Part shown: positions 1 to 10,533 of the stretch, one piece after another
Layout: each line of letters starts with the position of its first letter
Position numbering within the stretch: the stretch's first letter is position 1
NCBI RefSeq assembly: GCF_963678635.1
Contig: NC_087068.1
Span: forward strand, 57,893,896 to 57,957,895
Reading direction: 5' to 3'
From: Symsagittifera roscoffensis
Taxonomy: Eukaryota; Xenacoelomorpha; Acoela; Convolutidae
Length of the DNA stretch: 64,000 nucleotides
Translations under genes and position numbers: made by a program
The notes under the pieces: generated by a model
The model's database searches: none
The model's input: only the letters and a program-made list of their open reading frames with translations
Told to the model about the DNA's origin: nothing

Positions 1-1917
1 AGAAGAAGCACCTCGGACCATTTTTCATGATGAGCCGTCTAACGTACTCCTCGTGATCCTCATCGGTCGCGTCGACATCGTCGAGAAAGTAGCCTATTAC
101 CTTCATGTTCTGCTTATATGCAGAACACGCGGAAACGTGATGGTCAATCGAACCACAATTCGCACACGACCTCCTCTTATCCATGTCATCGCGAGGTTTG
201 TACCAACTGGAGTTCGCACCAGTGTTTGTCCCGCTGTAGTTACCATAATTGCTGTAACGGTTTTGCGCCCTCGTTTTTATGAGTAAATATTCGCGTGACT
301 TCATACGCAAATCATCGGGCGTGGGTACCTGATCAAGTGACAGGGTGAAGTGCGTGGCCAACATCGTTTTCAACTCCTCACTCTTTACTCCGTCCATAAA
401 CTTCGAGGCAATCGCCAAGTTTCGCTCAGATATTCTCTCGTCGGATTTGCTTCTTCTCCTAAGCAATTCAAGATTGTCCAAAAACTTGTCTATGGACTCA
501 TCGTCCCTTTGACGCCTCTTCTCGAACTTCACCATAGCCTGGTGTCCTTGTACTCCAGATCCGAAACGATTCAGCAGGATGTCAAATATCTTACAAGCGC
601 TGTCCCGTTCGTTGGCCCTCTTCGCCATTACACAATTCAGTGCAGTACCCTCCAGGTTGCTTGTCAGCGCGCTACACTCCTGTTTCTTGGAGCGACTCTC
701 TTCTTCGAAGTGCAACTTCATCACTTCTATCCAAGTATCAATGTAGCCGTCTGACTCATCCTTGTACGACTTCGGCTTTTTCAGTGTCCTTCTTGACCTC
801 TCTCCTCTCTCGGTTGACTTCGAGAGCTTAGTGATGAATGTCTCGAGGGATCTATTCAGAGGTTCGAACATCGAGGCATTCATCGTTGTGTCCTGTGAGA
901 CCGTAATCAGATCTGGCACCGAACTGACTTGTGGCACAGTTGGCAACCTTGTCTCCGGAGTAGCATCTGCCTACGGCGGGACCGGATTCGTCCAGCCAGG
1001 CCTTGACGGGGCGACCCTTGGCCGCTCTCTGTTCCTCGATTCGTAGTTTGGTCTCGAACTTTGATGGGCCCCGGCATGGCTGCGTGCCCCATCTCCATCA
1101 TTCGCCTGACCTGTGCGACTCTTTGGGTTGGAACGCTTCTCTCGATTGCTCCCATTTAGGATCTCGTCAAGCTTCCGAATCATTAGATCAGATTTGGCAT
1201 CTAATCTTTCTTCCAGGCTAGTCAACGTGTGTGCGTAGGTATTATCATGATCGTTCAACAATCGCTCGATCTCTCATGTCATCCTAGCCTCTCTTTCCTC
1301 TGACTCCTTGTTTGCCTGTGCCAGGCTCTGCGCCAGGCATTGGTCGGTGTTGCGAATCAATTGAGCCTGATCAATCCTCGCCTGCGACCTCATTTGCGCT
1401 AGTTCATCTCTCAAGTTCTCCTGACCCTGGTGAGCTCTCTCGTCAACTTGATCTATCCTCTAAGTCATGTCCCGTCTCAGTTCATCCAGACCATTCATTA
1501 CGCCAGCGAACATGTCACTTATATCGCCAGTTGCCCCCAATGGCGTAGTTAGCCCCAGAGAAGATGAGGTCAACTGCGGCTGCAGCCTGGTACTTGATGA
1601 TGCACCGCCTTTCTGCTTGCTCATCGACGTCATCAACATGTCGAACGTTGAGGACGCTCCCATCGTTATCCCATCCGACATGGGCCTGGTCTGCGAGGCG
1701 GACGATGCCTTCCTGCTCATGTCGTTCCTTGGGCACGGTGTGAAGATCACATCCGGATGGGTTATTTCCGGGTGGTCATAACTGGAGGATAGACCTTCGG
1801 CTTGTAGTGACGCCATGCGCTCATTGTACAAAGATTTCCAACTCTTCTTTGCCTTCAAAACCGTTTGCTCCTCACTCGGACTCATACTCGACATCACTCG
1901 GACTCATACTCGACATC
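1..1917 (-). pseudogene. Broken gag of the giant Gypsy family
   Basis: The minus-strand reading matches the N-terminal gag region of the element at 33,294-35,200, from the MMSS start at about 1,897-1,917 down to the second zinc knuckle region at the window edge. The open part at 1,460-1,897 ends at a TAG where the complete copy has a Lys codon. Further open pieces (971-1,261 and others) are out of register with it, so the gene is inactive. A 22-bp tandem duplication sits at the very start of gag (about 1,873-1,916), repeating the first seven codons or so. In the intact relative this region gives a coiled-coil-rich capsid precursor followed by CCHC knuckles that bind genomic RNA. Confidence 0.85.
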
Positions 1918-2014
1918 ATTCAGGAATAGATGAGTATAACTTAGTCTTAAAGAAAAAGACTTCCCTCAATCGGAACACTCCAAAAGAAGGAAGCCCAGGA
2001 CACTGTCTTCTCAA

Positions 2015-2043
2015 GTGAGTGTGTATTGGCCTAATACACTCAC
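2015..2043 (-). promoter_or_regulatory. Leader stem-loop, copy 1 of minus element
   Basis: In the element's sense the arms are GTGAG-TGTATT and AATACA-CA-CTCAC around a short loop, with a 2-nt bulge. The counterparts at 32,210-32,238 and 32,396-32,424 have GTGGG paired with CCCAC, so one pair changed from A-T to G-C on both sides. That is compensatory change, and it supports a structured RNA. Confidence 0.6.
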
Positions 2044-2199
2044 CGAGGTCTTCTTTTAGGTGCCCTGCGATTGCCCGAGCTGTCCTACTAAGTAGCTCAA
2101 GGCAACGTCTGATCGAAAATTTCTAAAGTCTATGAAAAAGCTCCCCCACACCCGGAACGCTCCAAGTGCACGAGATTAGTGAACTACTGTTTTTCTCAG

Positions 2200-2228
2200 G
2201 TGAGTGTGTATTTGCCTAATACACTCAC
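2200..2228 (-). promoter_or_regulatory. Leader stem-loop, copy 2 of minus element
   Basis: This is the second tandem copy of the leader hairpin. The arms in element sense are GTGAG-TGTATT and AATACA-CA-CTCAC, with loop AGGCA. It carries the same A-T pair as the copy at 2,015-2,043, against G-C in the complete element. Confidence 0.6.
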
Positions 2229-4674
2229 CGAGGTCTTCTTTTATTTGTTCCCGGTTGCCCGAACTTTTCTATTAAGTAGCTCAAGGCAACCACACAACCA
2301 AAATCACAATAAAAAAAAAATATTTTGGTTCGGGTACTTCTGATACACCCGATCTAGAATCCAAAGTTGATCACAAATTCCCGGGTCAAATGGGCTCCTA
2401 GGATCCTAATAAGCACGCCCTATATCCTAATACGATCCTAACTAAATGGATATTTTCCGGTTCCCAAATTGCCACAGAAGGTTTCCCCAAGTTTCTAACA
2501 AGGAGGAGGGTTGCTAAGAGGTTTTAAGTCACTCCGGAAAGTTACTACGGAGGGTTGTTAAGACACTTAGCCTACTTCGGAGGGTTACCTCGGAGGGTAC
2601 CTTAGCTACCCAAGTGACTTCAGAGGGTTCCTCTTCACTCACTAAGGAGGGTCAATAAGAGGCTTGATATGCTCCGGAGGGTTACCTCGGAGGAATCTTC
2701 CAAAATTTTCAAATTTTTTAACCTCACTTAGAAGGGTCTTCCACTAGCTTCAAAAAGCGTCAAAACAAGCTAAAAGCTCTATGGGGGGTTGTTCTAACTT
2801 CTTCGGAGGGTCCCGTGGAAAATTTCCACTAAGGAGGGTTGCTAAAGGGCTTAAGTCACTCCGGAGGGTTGCTCCGGAGGGTTCCGCAAAAGTCAAGAAA
2901 ACGGGTTATTTTACCGCAGTAAAGCCTCCAAAAGCGGTCTACCTGACTTAAAACTAGGTTGGCTGACACGATCAACCTTCCCAGTAGGATAAAAGGTGAT
3001 TTTATAAAATTTTATGCCGCTCGGAGGGTTCCCTGTGATTTGGACCCTCCGAACCAACAAATTCTAAAAAATTTTTCTTTTCCGAAATTATCAACCCAAA
3101 AACGGTTGCGGTCCGGAAAAGCGGGAAAAAACGTCGACTTATGGTGCCAAAATTATTGGTTGGCTAGTCTTTGAGAAATCGCCAAAAACGCGTTTGTCAA
3201 ATTGGCCTTTTTTCACCACCTATATAGGTTCTGAAAAACTTTTTCCGCAATTCCGGTTAAAAGTGCCTAAAATTAATTGAAACGAGCGTAGTAGCCCCGT
3301 ACGGCACTGGGACAATGCAAAAAATTTGACCAAAATTGGTTTAGAAACAAAAATTTGGCCAATAACTATCAAATTTGGACCCTCCGATTCATTCCTTTTC
3401 CAATCTTTAAGTCGTTAGCTCTATCCACGAAGCTAGTCGGAGGGTTACCCAAAAATTTCTCTAGTAACCGAGCACGTTATGCTAGCACGCTCCTACTGCA
3501 ACAAATTTTATAGCTCTAACTCTAAAAACTCAAAAACTCGATCCCCAAAACAGATTGACAAAATTCAGAAAATTATCAAAATTTTGATCGAAAAATTTTC
3601 GTTTTTTCTAACTTCTACTGAGTCTTTTCTCACGCAGTTTCTTTAGTCAGGGGGATCAAGTTACGTAGCTACTCCCTGTATAAAACCTTTTTGCTGTTCG
3701 GAAAAGCTCGGATATCCAAAAATTTGGGGGTCTATAGTTTGTCGAAAATCAGTAACTTTCGACGAAATTTGGGTGTTTCTTGGGTCTAAATAGGGGATAA
3801 GTAATATATAATAAGGACAATAACCTATTAGTAGTCGTTAAAAAATATTACTTTACCCTCCTTTGCACCAAAATACCCGAATTAAGACCCTTAACTCGGA
3901 AATTTGCAATCGATGGAGGGTACAATCGGACCGCGCCAATCGTGCCCCCCACCACTTAAGCTTTAATGAAATAGTACCCGAACGATTCTAAAATTGTTTC
4001 AACGATACCCAACAGTCGTTGTGGATGTTGTCCCTGATGTCCCTGTTGAGTGTGGAACACGTCGATCAGCTTGCCACTCTACCTTCCGGTCACCGGCAAA
4101 ATCACCATTAACGTGCTTAAACACTCAAATTACACTCGAGGGAGGGTACCCAACCCTTCATCAAAACACACAATCTTTCTATCAGGAATGATATAAATCA
4201 ATCTGAAACAACAACAAATAGGAAGGTCAGATCACATCTCGTCCGGAAATAACATATAAACTGTCACTTTATGTTTTTTACTGTTTTTGGTCTTTTTTTG
4301 GGTTTTTTTACTGTTTTTTTGTTCTTTTTTATTTTCAATTAAATTTATTTTTGGCTTTTTCTTGGTTATACACTATTTTTGTTTGGTTTTATGCTTTCTC
4401 TTTAATTGTTTTTGGTCCTGAGACCTCGGGACAAGCGGGCTCATGACTTCCCACCTAACCCTCCGGCCCCCGGAATTTTCGGTCTTAACTAAGTTAAAAA
4501 ACTAAATAGTACTAGGCGGAGGGTACGCACCTTCCCCCTAGTACAATAAAGGTCATTAAGGCCTCTAACTCGGGCTTACGCCCGGAGCGGAGGGTTCGTC
4601 GCTGAAACGCTTGCTGATCATGATGGTCTTATGCCTTTGACAGGCCCACCCAGGAGCGCCACAAAAACGTCTAT

Positions 4675-5557
4675 GTAACGTTCGCCCAAATACTACACAG
4701 CGACGGAGCGTAGAAAAAGTACCTATTAACGACTGGCAGGCGTCAGTTACCTTAATCCTACTCGTTTTTCATCGTCTCGACCTTGCCAGTTGATTTTCTG
4801 GTCTGTCTAGGGCTAATTAAAAAGTTACTATTTTTAGGCCATCAGTCAAACGACTTTTGATCAGCTTTCGTTTACATGCGAACACAACCACATAGCTGAG
4901 TCTCGGATCCTCAGACTACGTGATTGCTATTAAAAACACGGCTCGAACACCTTATTTTATAATGTTTTTGAGTGACAGTTCTATATTAAATCCATTGGAG
5001 ATGGATTGACCCTTTCCTCTTTCTAGCTACTCATGCTCTAAAATATCAAATTATACCGGTGTTAATTCAAAGTTCTACGACATCCGAGTAGCTACAAAGT
5101 CAGTTTTATATAGTCCTTTCGCATACGACAGTCTCTGGGGGGGCAAGCCTCCGCTCCCGTGTTCTTCTCGAGATAACGTTGTTATCTCTCCCAATTTGTG
5201 GCACGGGAAGGTTCCGCGGAGTATCCCTACCCCACTGAAGCTTCCTTCTCCACTAAATTCCACTGCTAAGGCTCTTATCGTGTGTTATTGCCACGATAAG
5301 AGGCTTCGTTTCTCTCGTTCTTTCGTGCGACTGTTTTCTGCGATCTCTGCCGTTGTTGTGTTTTTTCGTCCTTTTCAGTCAAAATGGCCGTCTTTTTGTA
5401 TTTCTCAGAAGTACTAGCCCGTCAATCGAAATTTTAAAAATTCAAACTTTCAGAATATCTATAACCTCCTTCGCAGCACTTTTTTGTTGCTAAGGCCTTT
5501 AGTCCTCGTTTTCTGTGTCGCCGGAAGGCTGCACTGTGCCAATCCGGCAGAATGGCA
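4675..5557 (-). repeat. LTR of giant Gypsy family (minus copy)
   Basis: This 883-bp LTR starts TGCC and ends TACA in element sense. It is collinear with the two LTRs of the complete element (28,866-29,773 and 52,338-53,221), with scattered substitutions. It keeps the inverted repeats seen there: GAGATAA/TTATCTC near 5,170, CTTATCGTG/CACGATAAG near 5,275-5,302, and the 34-nt hairpin at 4,889-4,922. Confidence 0.88.
4889..4922 (-). promoter_or_regulatory. Conserved LTR RNA hairpin (minus copy)
   Basis: In element sense the arms are CACGTAG-T-CTGAG and CTCAG-CTATGTG around a 9-nt loop. The stem is complete in RNA with one G-U wobble and a bulged U. It is the same as at 29,502-29,535 and 52,973-53,006, and covaries with 27,854-27,887. 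Confidence 0.65.
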
Positions 5558-5592
5558 CATGACCAACTGTCAATTCCTAGACACAGTGCCCA

Positions 5593-5815
5593 CACAATGC
5601 GATTTCAACTGTCGCATTGATGGTGGTCACGTACGGGGTGAGATCCTATGATCCTATGTGAAAACCTACAATTTGCTGGCGTTCACTGCATCAACTAGAC
5701 ACAGTGCTAGACACAATGCGATTTCAACTGTCGCATTGATGGTGGTCACGTACGGGGTGAGATCCTATGATCCTATGTGAAAACCTACAATTTGCTGGCG
5801 TTCACTACATCAACT
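5593..5815. repeat. 119-bp direct tandem duplication
   Basis: About 105 nearly identical bases recur with a 119-bp period (for example ATGCGATTTC at 5,597 and again at 5,716). The second copy runs straight into the open part of the LINE at 5,767, so the duplication involves the LINE's 5' region or its insertion junction. Confidence 0.85.
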
Positions 5816-7926
5816 GTCCAGAAAAACGCACTTATTATTCCCAAAACGGCTCGAGTACGATTGATATTTCCTTTGCAAAAAACATAACAGAAACAATTCC
5901 GGCTACGCAACAGATGTTTCAGACAAAACATCAGATTGTTTCCTGCAGACTAGTTTTTCATACCGGGAAAGTCGACAAGAAGAAACAACACGCCCTCCTC
6001 TTTGACCCTAACACCTACGAACAGCATCAAATTGTCATGTATGGCAACTTGTCAGATTCAAATAATTGCTACTCTCATTTCTTTAATTTAAATTACAACA
6101 TCTCGAGACCACGCAAGAAGAGACATTCAAAACCGTGATTCGACAGGCACTGCTACCAAGCGCACAAAACTTTGAAACTACAATGGTACCTAAAAAACAC
6201 TGGGGAAAGCAGTTTGGGGACCTACTCTCAAGTCTTTCAAGGCACTATGCAGAAAAAAACGCACAGCATACGAGAAATAACGCAAAGAAACTATTATAAT
6301 CACAGCAGAAGCTGACCGATCCAAGTTTTGGTGCATTTTGAGTAGCAAGAAACGCCCCAACATGCCATCTCAAGTAAAACAAGACTTGTGGATTATTCAT
6401 TTTGAAGCCTTATTCCAAGGCGAGAAAGACGTTAGCTTCCCAGAAGAACCCAGTTCATGCGACTACTACGACGACCTGGACCGCCCAATTTCTCTCCCAG
6501 AAGTTACAGAAGCAGTATCAAGACACGCCAACAGCAAAGCTCCAGGACCTGATATGATTACCGGTGATTTTTTGAAACAAAGTCTTGGTCTCCTGTATTT
6601 GCCTATTTTTACGCTGTTCCACGTCTGTTTTGACTCAAAAGCCATTCCCGATGCCTGGCGAGTGTTAAATCTGATACCGCTTTACAAAGGAAAAGGCAGC
6701 AAAAAAGATCCGGATTGCCACCGGGGCATAGCCCTCTTAAACTGTATATATAAATGTTATACATCGATACTCCACAACCGGCTAGCTACTTGGTGCGAAC
6801 AGCATGGAAAAATTTCTGACGTCCAGTTTGGCTTCCGTAGAGCTAGATCAACCATTCATGCTATTAGCATTCTCAGGGAGAACATTGACACATCAATCGC
6901 AACAAATGGCCACCTCTATGCGTGCTTCATCGATTTCCGTAAGGCGTTCGACAGCATTGATCGCTCTACTTTATTACAAAAATTGTCGAAGATGGGAGTA
7001 TCCAACAAGTTTCTGCTCGTCCTATATGATATCCTAGGTCACAATATGGTACATGTCGTAAATGATGGTTACCTATCTTCTTCGATACTCCAGCGGCTTG
7101 GTCTACCACAGGGAGACAAAATCTCTCCTCTTTTATTTTCCCTATGTATTGCTGATTTGACAGAAAATTTTGTTCAGTGTAAGTGTTTTTGCATATTCTA
7201 TGCAGACGATGTAGTAATCACTTCATCATCCCTGTTTGACATCCAGTTGGCACTTTAGCAGGCTCGGTATTTACTGTAAAAACAACAATATGAACGTTAA
7301 TGTCGGTAAGACAAAAGTCATAAAATTTCGCCGCGGAGGCAGATTGAAGAGTACAGATTGCATCTACTACATGGGGGAAGACATTGAACTCACCAATTCC
7401 TTCGAATACTTGGGGGTTATTCTGACGGCCACCAACAAGAAAACCGCCCACTTGAATGAAAGACGAAGACAATGTTTGCAAAAAACAAAATATTCAAAAA
7501 CTACAGCTCCAGCATGCACACAGACTATTCATGAGTGTTATTCTGCCCTCGGTTGCTTACGGTTGCAGCATTTTTACAGACATTTTAGAGCACGCCAAGC
7601 CAGTTACAGGGTACTTCTGGAAATGCTGGTCTGAGTTGTCCAAATATGCGTCTACTAGCCGACTGCTACATCACATTTTTGAAAACGACTTTCTGAACAT
7701 CGAAAGATCAACGGAGCAAACGCGCAGAGCCATAGCCAGCTACTATAAGAACGGCCTACATAACGCGATTTGTAAGACTGAACGCTGCTGCAGACCGGAC
7801 TGCTCAGGTGATTGTAAATATTGTGACTCTACAGATGATAACTACAACCACCTGCTAGACAACTGCTCGTATCTCAAGGATCTACAAACTAGAACGCGGT
7901 TGATTAAAATCCTTCATAGACAGTGA
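5767..7926 (+). pseudogene. 5'-truncated, frameshifted LINE (endonuclease end, RT, C-terminal Cys-His)
   Basis: This is the remnant of a non-LTR retrotransposon ORF2, which would encode the endonuclease and reverse transcriptase for target-primed insertion. At 5,767-6,138 is the end of an APE-type endonuclease (STIDISF motif, then a degraded KHQIVS where SDH is usual). At 6,338-7,258 is the RT, with APGPD near the start, the FRKAFDSID block, GLPQGDKISPLLF and the catalytic YADD at about 7,199-7,210. At 7,456-7,926 are the thumb region and a terminal Cys-His cluster (CxxxC, CxxC, HLLDNC), as in many LINEs. The pieces lie in four successive frames with a stop after the RT core, so it is dead. 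The start is truncated and no ORF1 is visible. The clade is not assigned. Confidence 0.85.
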
Positions 7927-7984
7927 ACATTATAGTTTTACTTTAAAAACTTATTTATTTCATTTGAGGTGTTTAAATTAAACT

Positions 7985-8508
7985 TTTTCTTTTCAGTTGT
8001 CGCACAATCTCAAGGTCGTGACGTGTCTTTATTTTGAAACGAATTTTTAAAAATTAACATAAAACTCCAAATTAACACTTCCGTGTTCGTCAAAATGAAC
8101 GATTAAGACCTCTAATTTGTTAAAACCGTCAACCCTCTCACTCCGATGTTACAATAAAATTTCGAATTTCGACCTTGCTTCTTCGTCAGGGAATTCAAGT
8201 ACTTGACTTTTGTTGGAGTTGAGAATTGACACTGTCACAAGAATTGGGAAGTGGGAAGAATTGGTCACAATATTGGGGTCAATTCCAGTTTCGGGAATGG
8301 GAATTGCAATTGAATTTTTGGCTGAATTGACATCAAAACTTAGCAAACAAAACTAATATTTTGAAAAATGACTCGGTCTAAATCTTAATTGTTCAGATAA
8401 CGTTGCTAATCTTCTAAAACTATCAATTCTCCAGGTCAGCGGCTACTAATTCGAAATTTGCATTTTCGTACATTCTGGTCGAATGTCACGTACTCCCCGG
8501 ACAGCTCG
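7985..8508. repeat. Dispersed repeat R, copy A (uninterrupted at the giant element's site)
   Basis: The sequence matches 28,205-28,865 and continues into what is found at 53,222-53,396. Here the two parts are joined at about 8,325-8,345, with no element between them. It therefore acts as an empty-site paralogue for the 24-kb insertion. It includes an AT-rich body and runs into the assembly gap at 8,509. I see no coding potential. Confidence 0.8.
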
Positions 8509-8708
8509 NNNNNNNNNNNNNNNNNNNNNNNNNNNNNNNNNNNNNNNNNNNNNNNNNNNNNNNNNNNNNNNNNNNNNNNNNNNNNNNNNNNNNNNNNNNN
8601 NNNNNNNNNNNNNNNNNNNNNNNNNNNNNNNNNNNNNNNNNNNNNNNNNNNNNNNNNNNNNNNNNNNNNNNNNNNNNNNNNNNNNNNNNNNNNNNNNNNN
8701 NNNNNNNN
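8509..8708. other. Assembly gap (200 N)
   Basis: Exactly 200 undetermined bases lie inside repeat R, so the true length is probably unknown. Any apparent open frame across it is meaningless. Confidence 0.99.
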
Positions 8709-8887
8709 GTGACTGTAGTTTCAGTTCTACCTCAGCCTGAACAATAATGACTGCAATAATGTTACCACGCAAAACATTTAGATGCAAAAAAAACGACCTC
8801 GAGTGGCAAAAAATAGCTTTGCTCAAAAAATTAACATTTTTAGTAAATGTTACAAAATAGACTATCTTTAGAGATGCTTTTTAAGGC

Positions 8888-9251
8888 TGTGGTAACTAAC
8901 AATACCTCTGAGGTTTTATAGTGAAAACTGAATTGGTTTCGAAGAGTTTAATTAACCATGTTGAAACCGTATGTTTTTCTGTTTGTTAGTTTCTTGCTGA
9001 CTGTGTTCATAGCCACAGGCCTGAGAGATTAACTCTCTAAGTTTTGTAAAAGGTCACGTATTCTTTGACCTTGGTTTTTTATAATAGGATTATATAATTT
9101 ACAGATAACAATATGAATAGCACTATCAAGGCCAATATATGATGACTACCTGGTTACTGCGATAGCAGTAGCAGATGTGAATAGCACTGTCAAGGCCAAT
9201 ATATGATGACTGCATAGTTACTGCAATAGCAGTAGCAGTTGCGGTACCACA
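8888..9251 (-). repeat. 3' LTR of the 7.4-kb Gypsy element
   Basis: This is a 364-bp LTR, TGTGGTA...TACCACA. Inside it a unit of about 63 bp is tandemly repeated (GAATAGCACTRTCAAGGCC at about 9,115 and 9,179). It has a TATA-like ATAATAGGATTATATAA stretch near 9,080-9,100. Confidence 0.92.
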
Positions 9252-9264
9252 TACCCCCTCGATC
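9252..9264 (-). promoter_or_regulatory. Polypurine tract of the 7.4-kb element
   Basis: On the minus strand GAGGGGGTA lies directly before the TG of the 3' LTR. This is the expected position for the plus-strand DNA primer of a Gypsy element. Confidence 0.75.
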
Positions 9265-9362
9265 AAGAAAATTTTTATAATATGTTATTAAAATTTTAAA
9301 TAATAATGAATAGGAGTTTTAGAACTCAGTTTAAGAAGTTTTGCCTTTGTGTATTAGATTAC

Positions 9363-10533
9363 TCATTTTCCATCTCTCTCTTCGTGTTCCTCTTCCAACT
9401 GTAAAGGGATTCGCCACTCGGCGTTCCATGAACGGGTTATATCTAGAGCCTCGCTGCCAAACTTTCTCCTGAAAAGATGTTTTTCCAGCAGACCAAATTT
9501 TGTCTCCACCGAATTAGAAGCACCGGGTTTAAAATTTGCAAGCTTGATTCTATATGCTTCGAGCGCGGCTTGGTTTAAGTCTAATAGGTTGTTCTGAAAC
9601 GAGATTGATTTCACCGAATGCTTAATCGGGTTTCCGTATCTGGATGGTCCCTTTTTAGTTCTTCCGCTTTTTCGCACTGATGTTTCCTCAAGTTCGGATT
9701 CATCCGAAAACCCCGGAGGATTCATCGATTCCTCTTCGTCTTCCGCATCCTCTTTGGATTGCAGTATCTCTGCCGCCGCGCGCTGAACTCCTCGTTCAAG
9801 TACTTGATCCGCTAACCGATTCCAGTCATTCGCCGATAGGTCCTTACTATTGAAAGTGTCGAGGATTGTTTCAGGAGATGTAGTGCGTGTAATTTCTTTC
9901 TTGTTTTTTTATAGTATTCGACGAACATGCGTGATCTGGCGCCTGCGGTTCGTTCACTTCTGCTGCCAACGCAGCACTTTTATTCTGTAATATGACTTGT
10001 TGTGCGTCTTTCGTCGAGGTTGGGCCCACTTTAGCCTTAGTTGTATTCGAGAATGGTCCAGCCAAGTTCGGCTTCGCTCTTCGTACCGCCAAATTCAGTC
10101 CACCGCCTTGCAGGGTGTCTTTTGAAGTGATCACCGTTGGGCTGTCCTGAAATTTTTCCTTAGCTGCACCTGGCTGCTCTAGCAATAATTCTTCATCCGA
10201 CTGACTCAATTCAGCCTCATCTTGTTCGTCTGATTGTCGCTTCGATTGCCTCTGTTGTTTTTTCTTAGGCTCTTCTCCCGTTGGGGATCGTCTGTTGTTG
10301 CTTTTCTCCTTGTCTTGAACAGCAACCTTAACCTTCGCAATATCGCTTTTCCGGTAAATGGACCCTGCAGCTGTCTTGATCGTGGAGGGCGTTTCGGCCA
10401 CGACCCTTCCCTTCAGAGGTTTCGTGAGGGCCTTACCGCTTTTCCTCCCCTCGTCCTTTCTTATCAGGATTGGTGACGACTGACGTTGCTGTGAAATGGC
10501 TCCCGGCTTATCTTCAACGAACCCCGCTCCCAC
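9363..10533 (-). pseudogene. Pol C-terminal extension of the 7.4-kb Gypsy element
   Basis: Two open pieces (9,871-10,533 and 9,363-9,725) in different frames follow the integrase. The first is charged, low-complexity and Gln/Lys/Glu-rich. The second carries RKSGRTKKGPSRYG, a basic motif resembling the end of many Gypsy integrase tails. I see no protease, RT or envelope features. They are probably the variable C-terminal tail of Pol, now separated by a frameshift, though a distinct accessory ORF is possible. The frame change near 10,500 lies in the overlap with the integrase reading. Confidence 0.6.

Larger units (their letters stand above)
1918..4674 (-). other. Untranslated leader of the minus-strand giant element
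   Basis: There is no credible gene here. On the minus strand it parallels the leader at 29,774-32,520. It is studded with a short motif that reads GGAGGGT on the plus strand (ACCCTCC in the element's sense), often as CTCCGGAGGGT, densest at 2,500-2,900. It also holds two tandem segments of about 190 bp (around 1,960-2,110 and 2,140-2,290), each with the stem-loop listed separately. A T-rich run lies at 4,270-4,410. Confidence 0.75.
1..5557 (-). mobile_element. Giant Gypsy-family element, minus-strand copy, 5' part only
   Basis: Read on the minus strand, this stretch parallels the 5' LTR, leader and gag of the complete element at 28,866-53,221, in the opposite orientation. The LTR is at 4,675-5,557, the leader at about 1,918-4,674 and the gag remnant at 1-1,917. 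The rest of this copy (pol and beyond) would lie to the left of the window. It is clearly diverged from the complete copy and its gag is broken, so it is an older insertion. It lacks a segment of about 0.77 kb just before gag that the complete element has (32,521-33,293). The outer flank beyond 5,557 shows no target duplication that can be checked here, because the other end is outside the window. Confidence 0.9.

Noticed and set aside
2480-2900. GGAGG repeats as ribosome-binding sites or a CRISPR-like array
   Set aside because: The DNA is eukaryotic, the spacing is irregular, spacers are not unique units, and in the element's sense the motif reads ACCCTCC in an untranslated leader.
8446-8826. 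Open frames spanning 8,446-8,826
   Set aside because: They cross the 200-N gap and are artefacts of undetermined bases.
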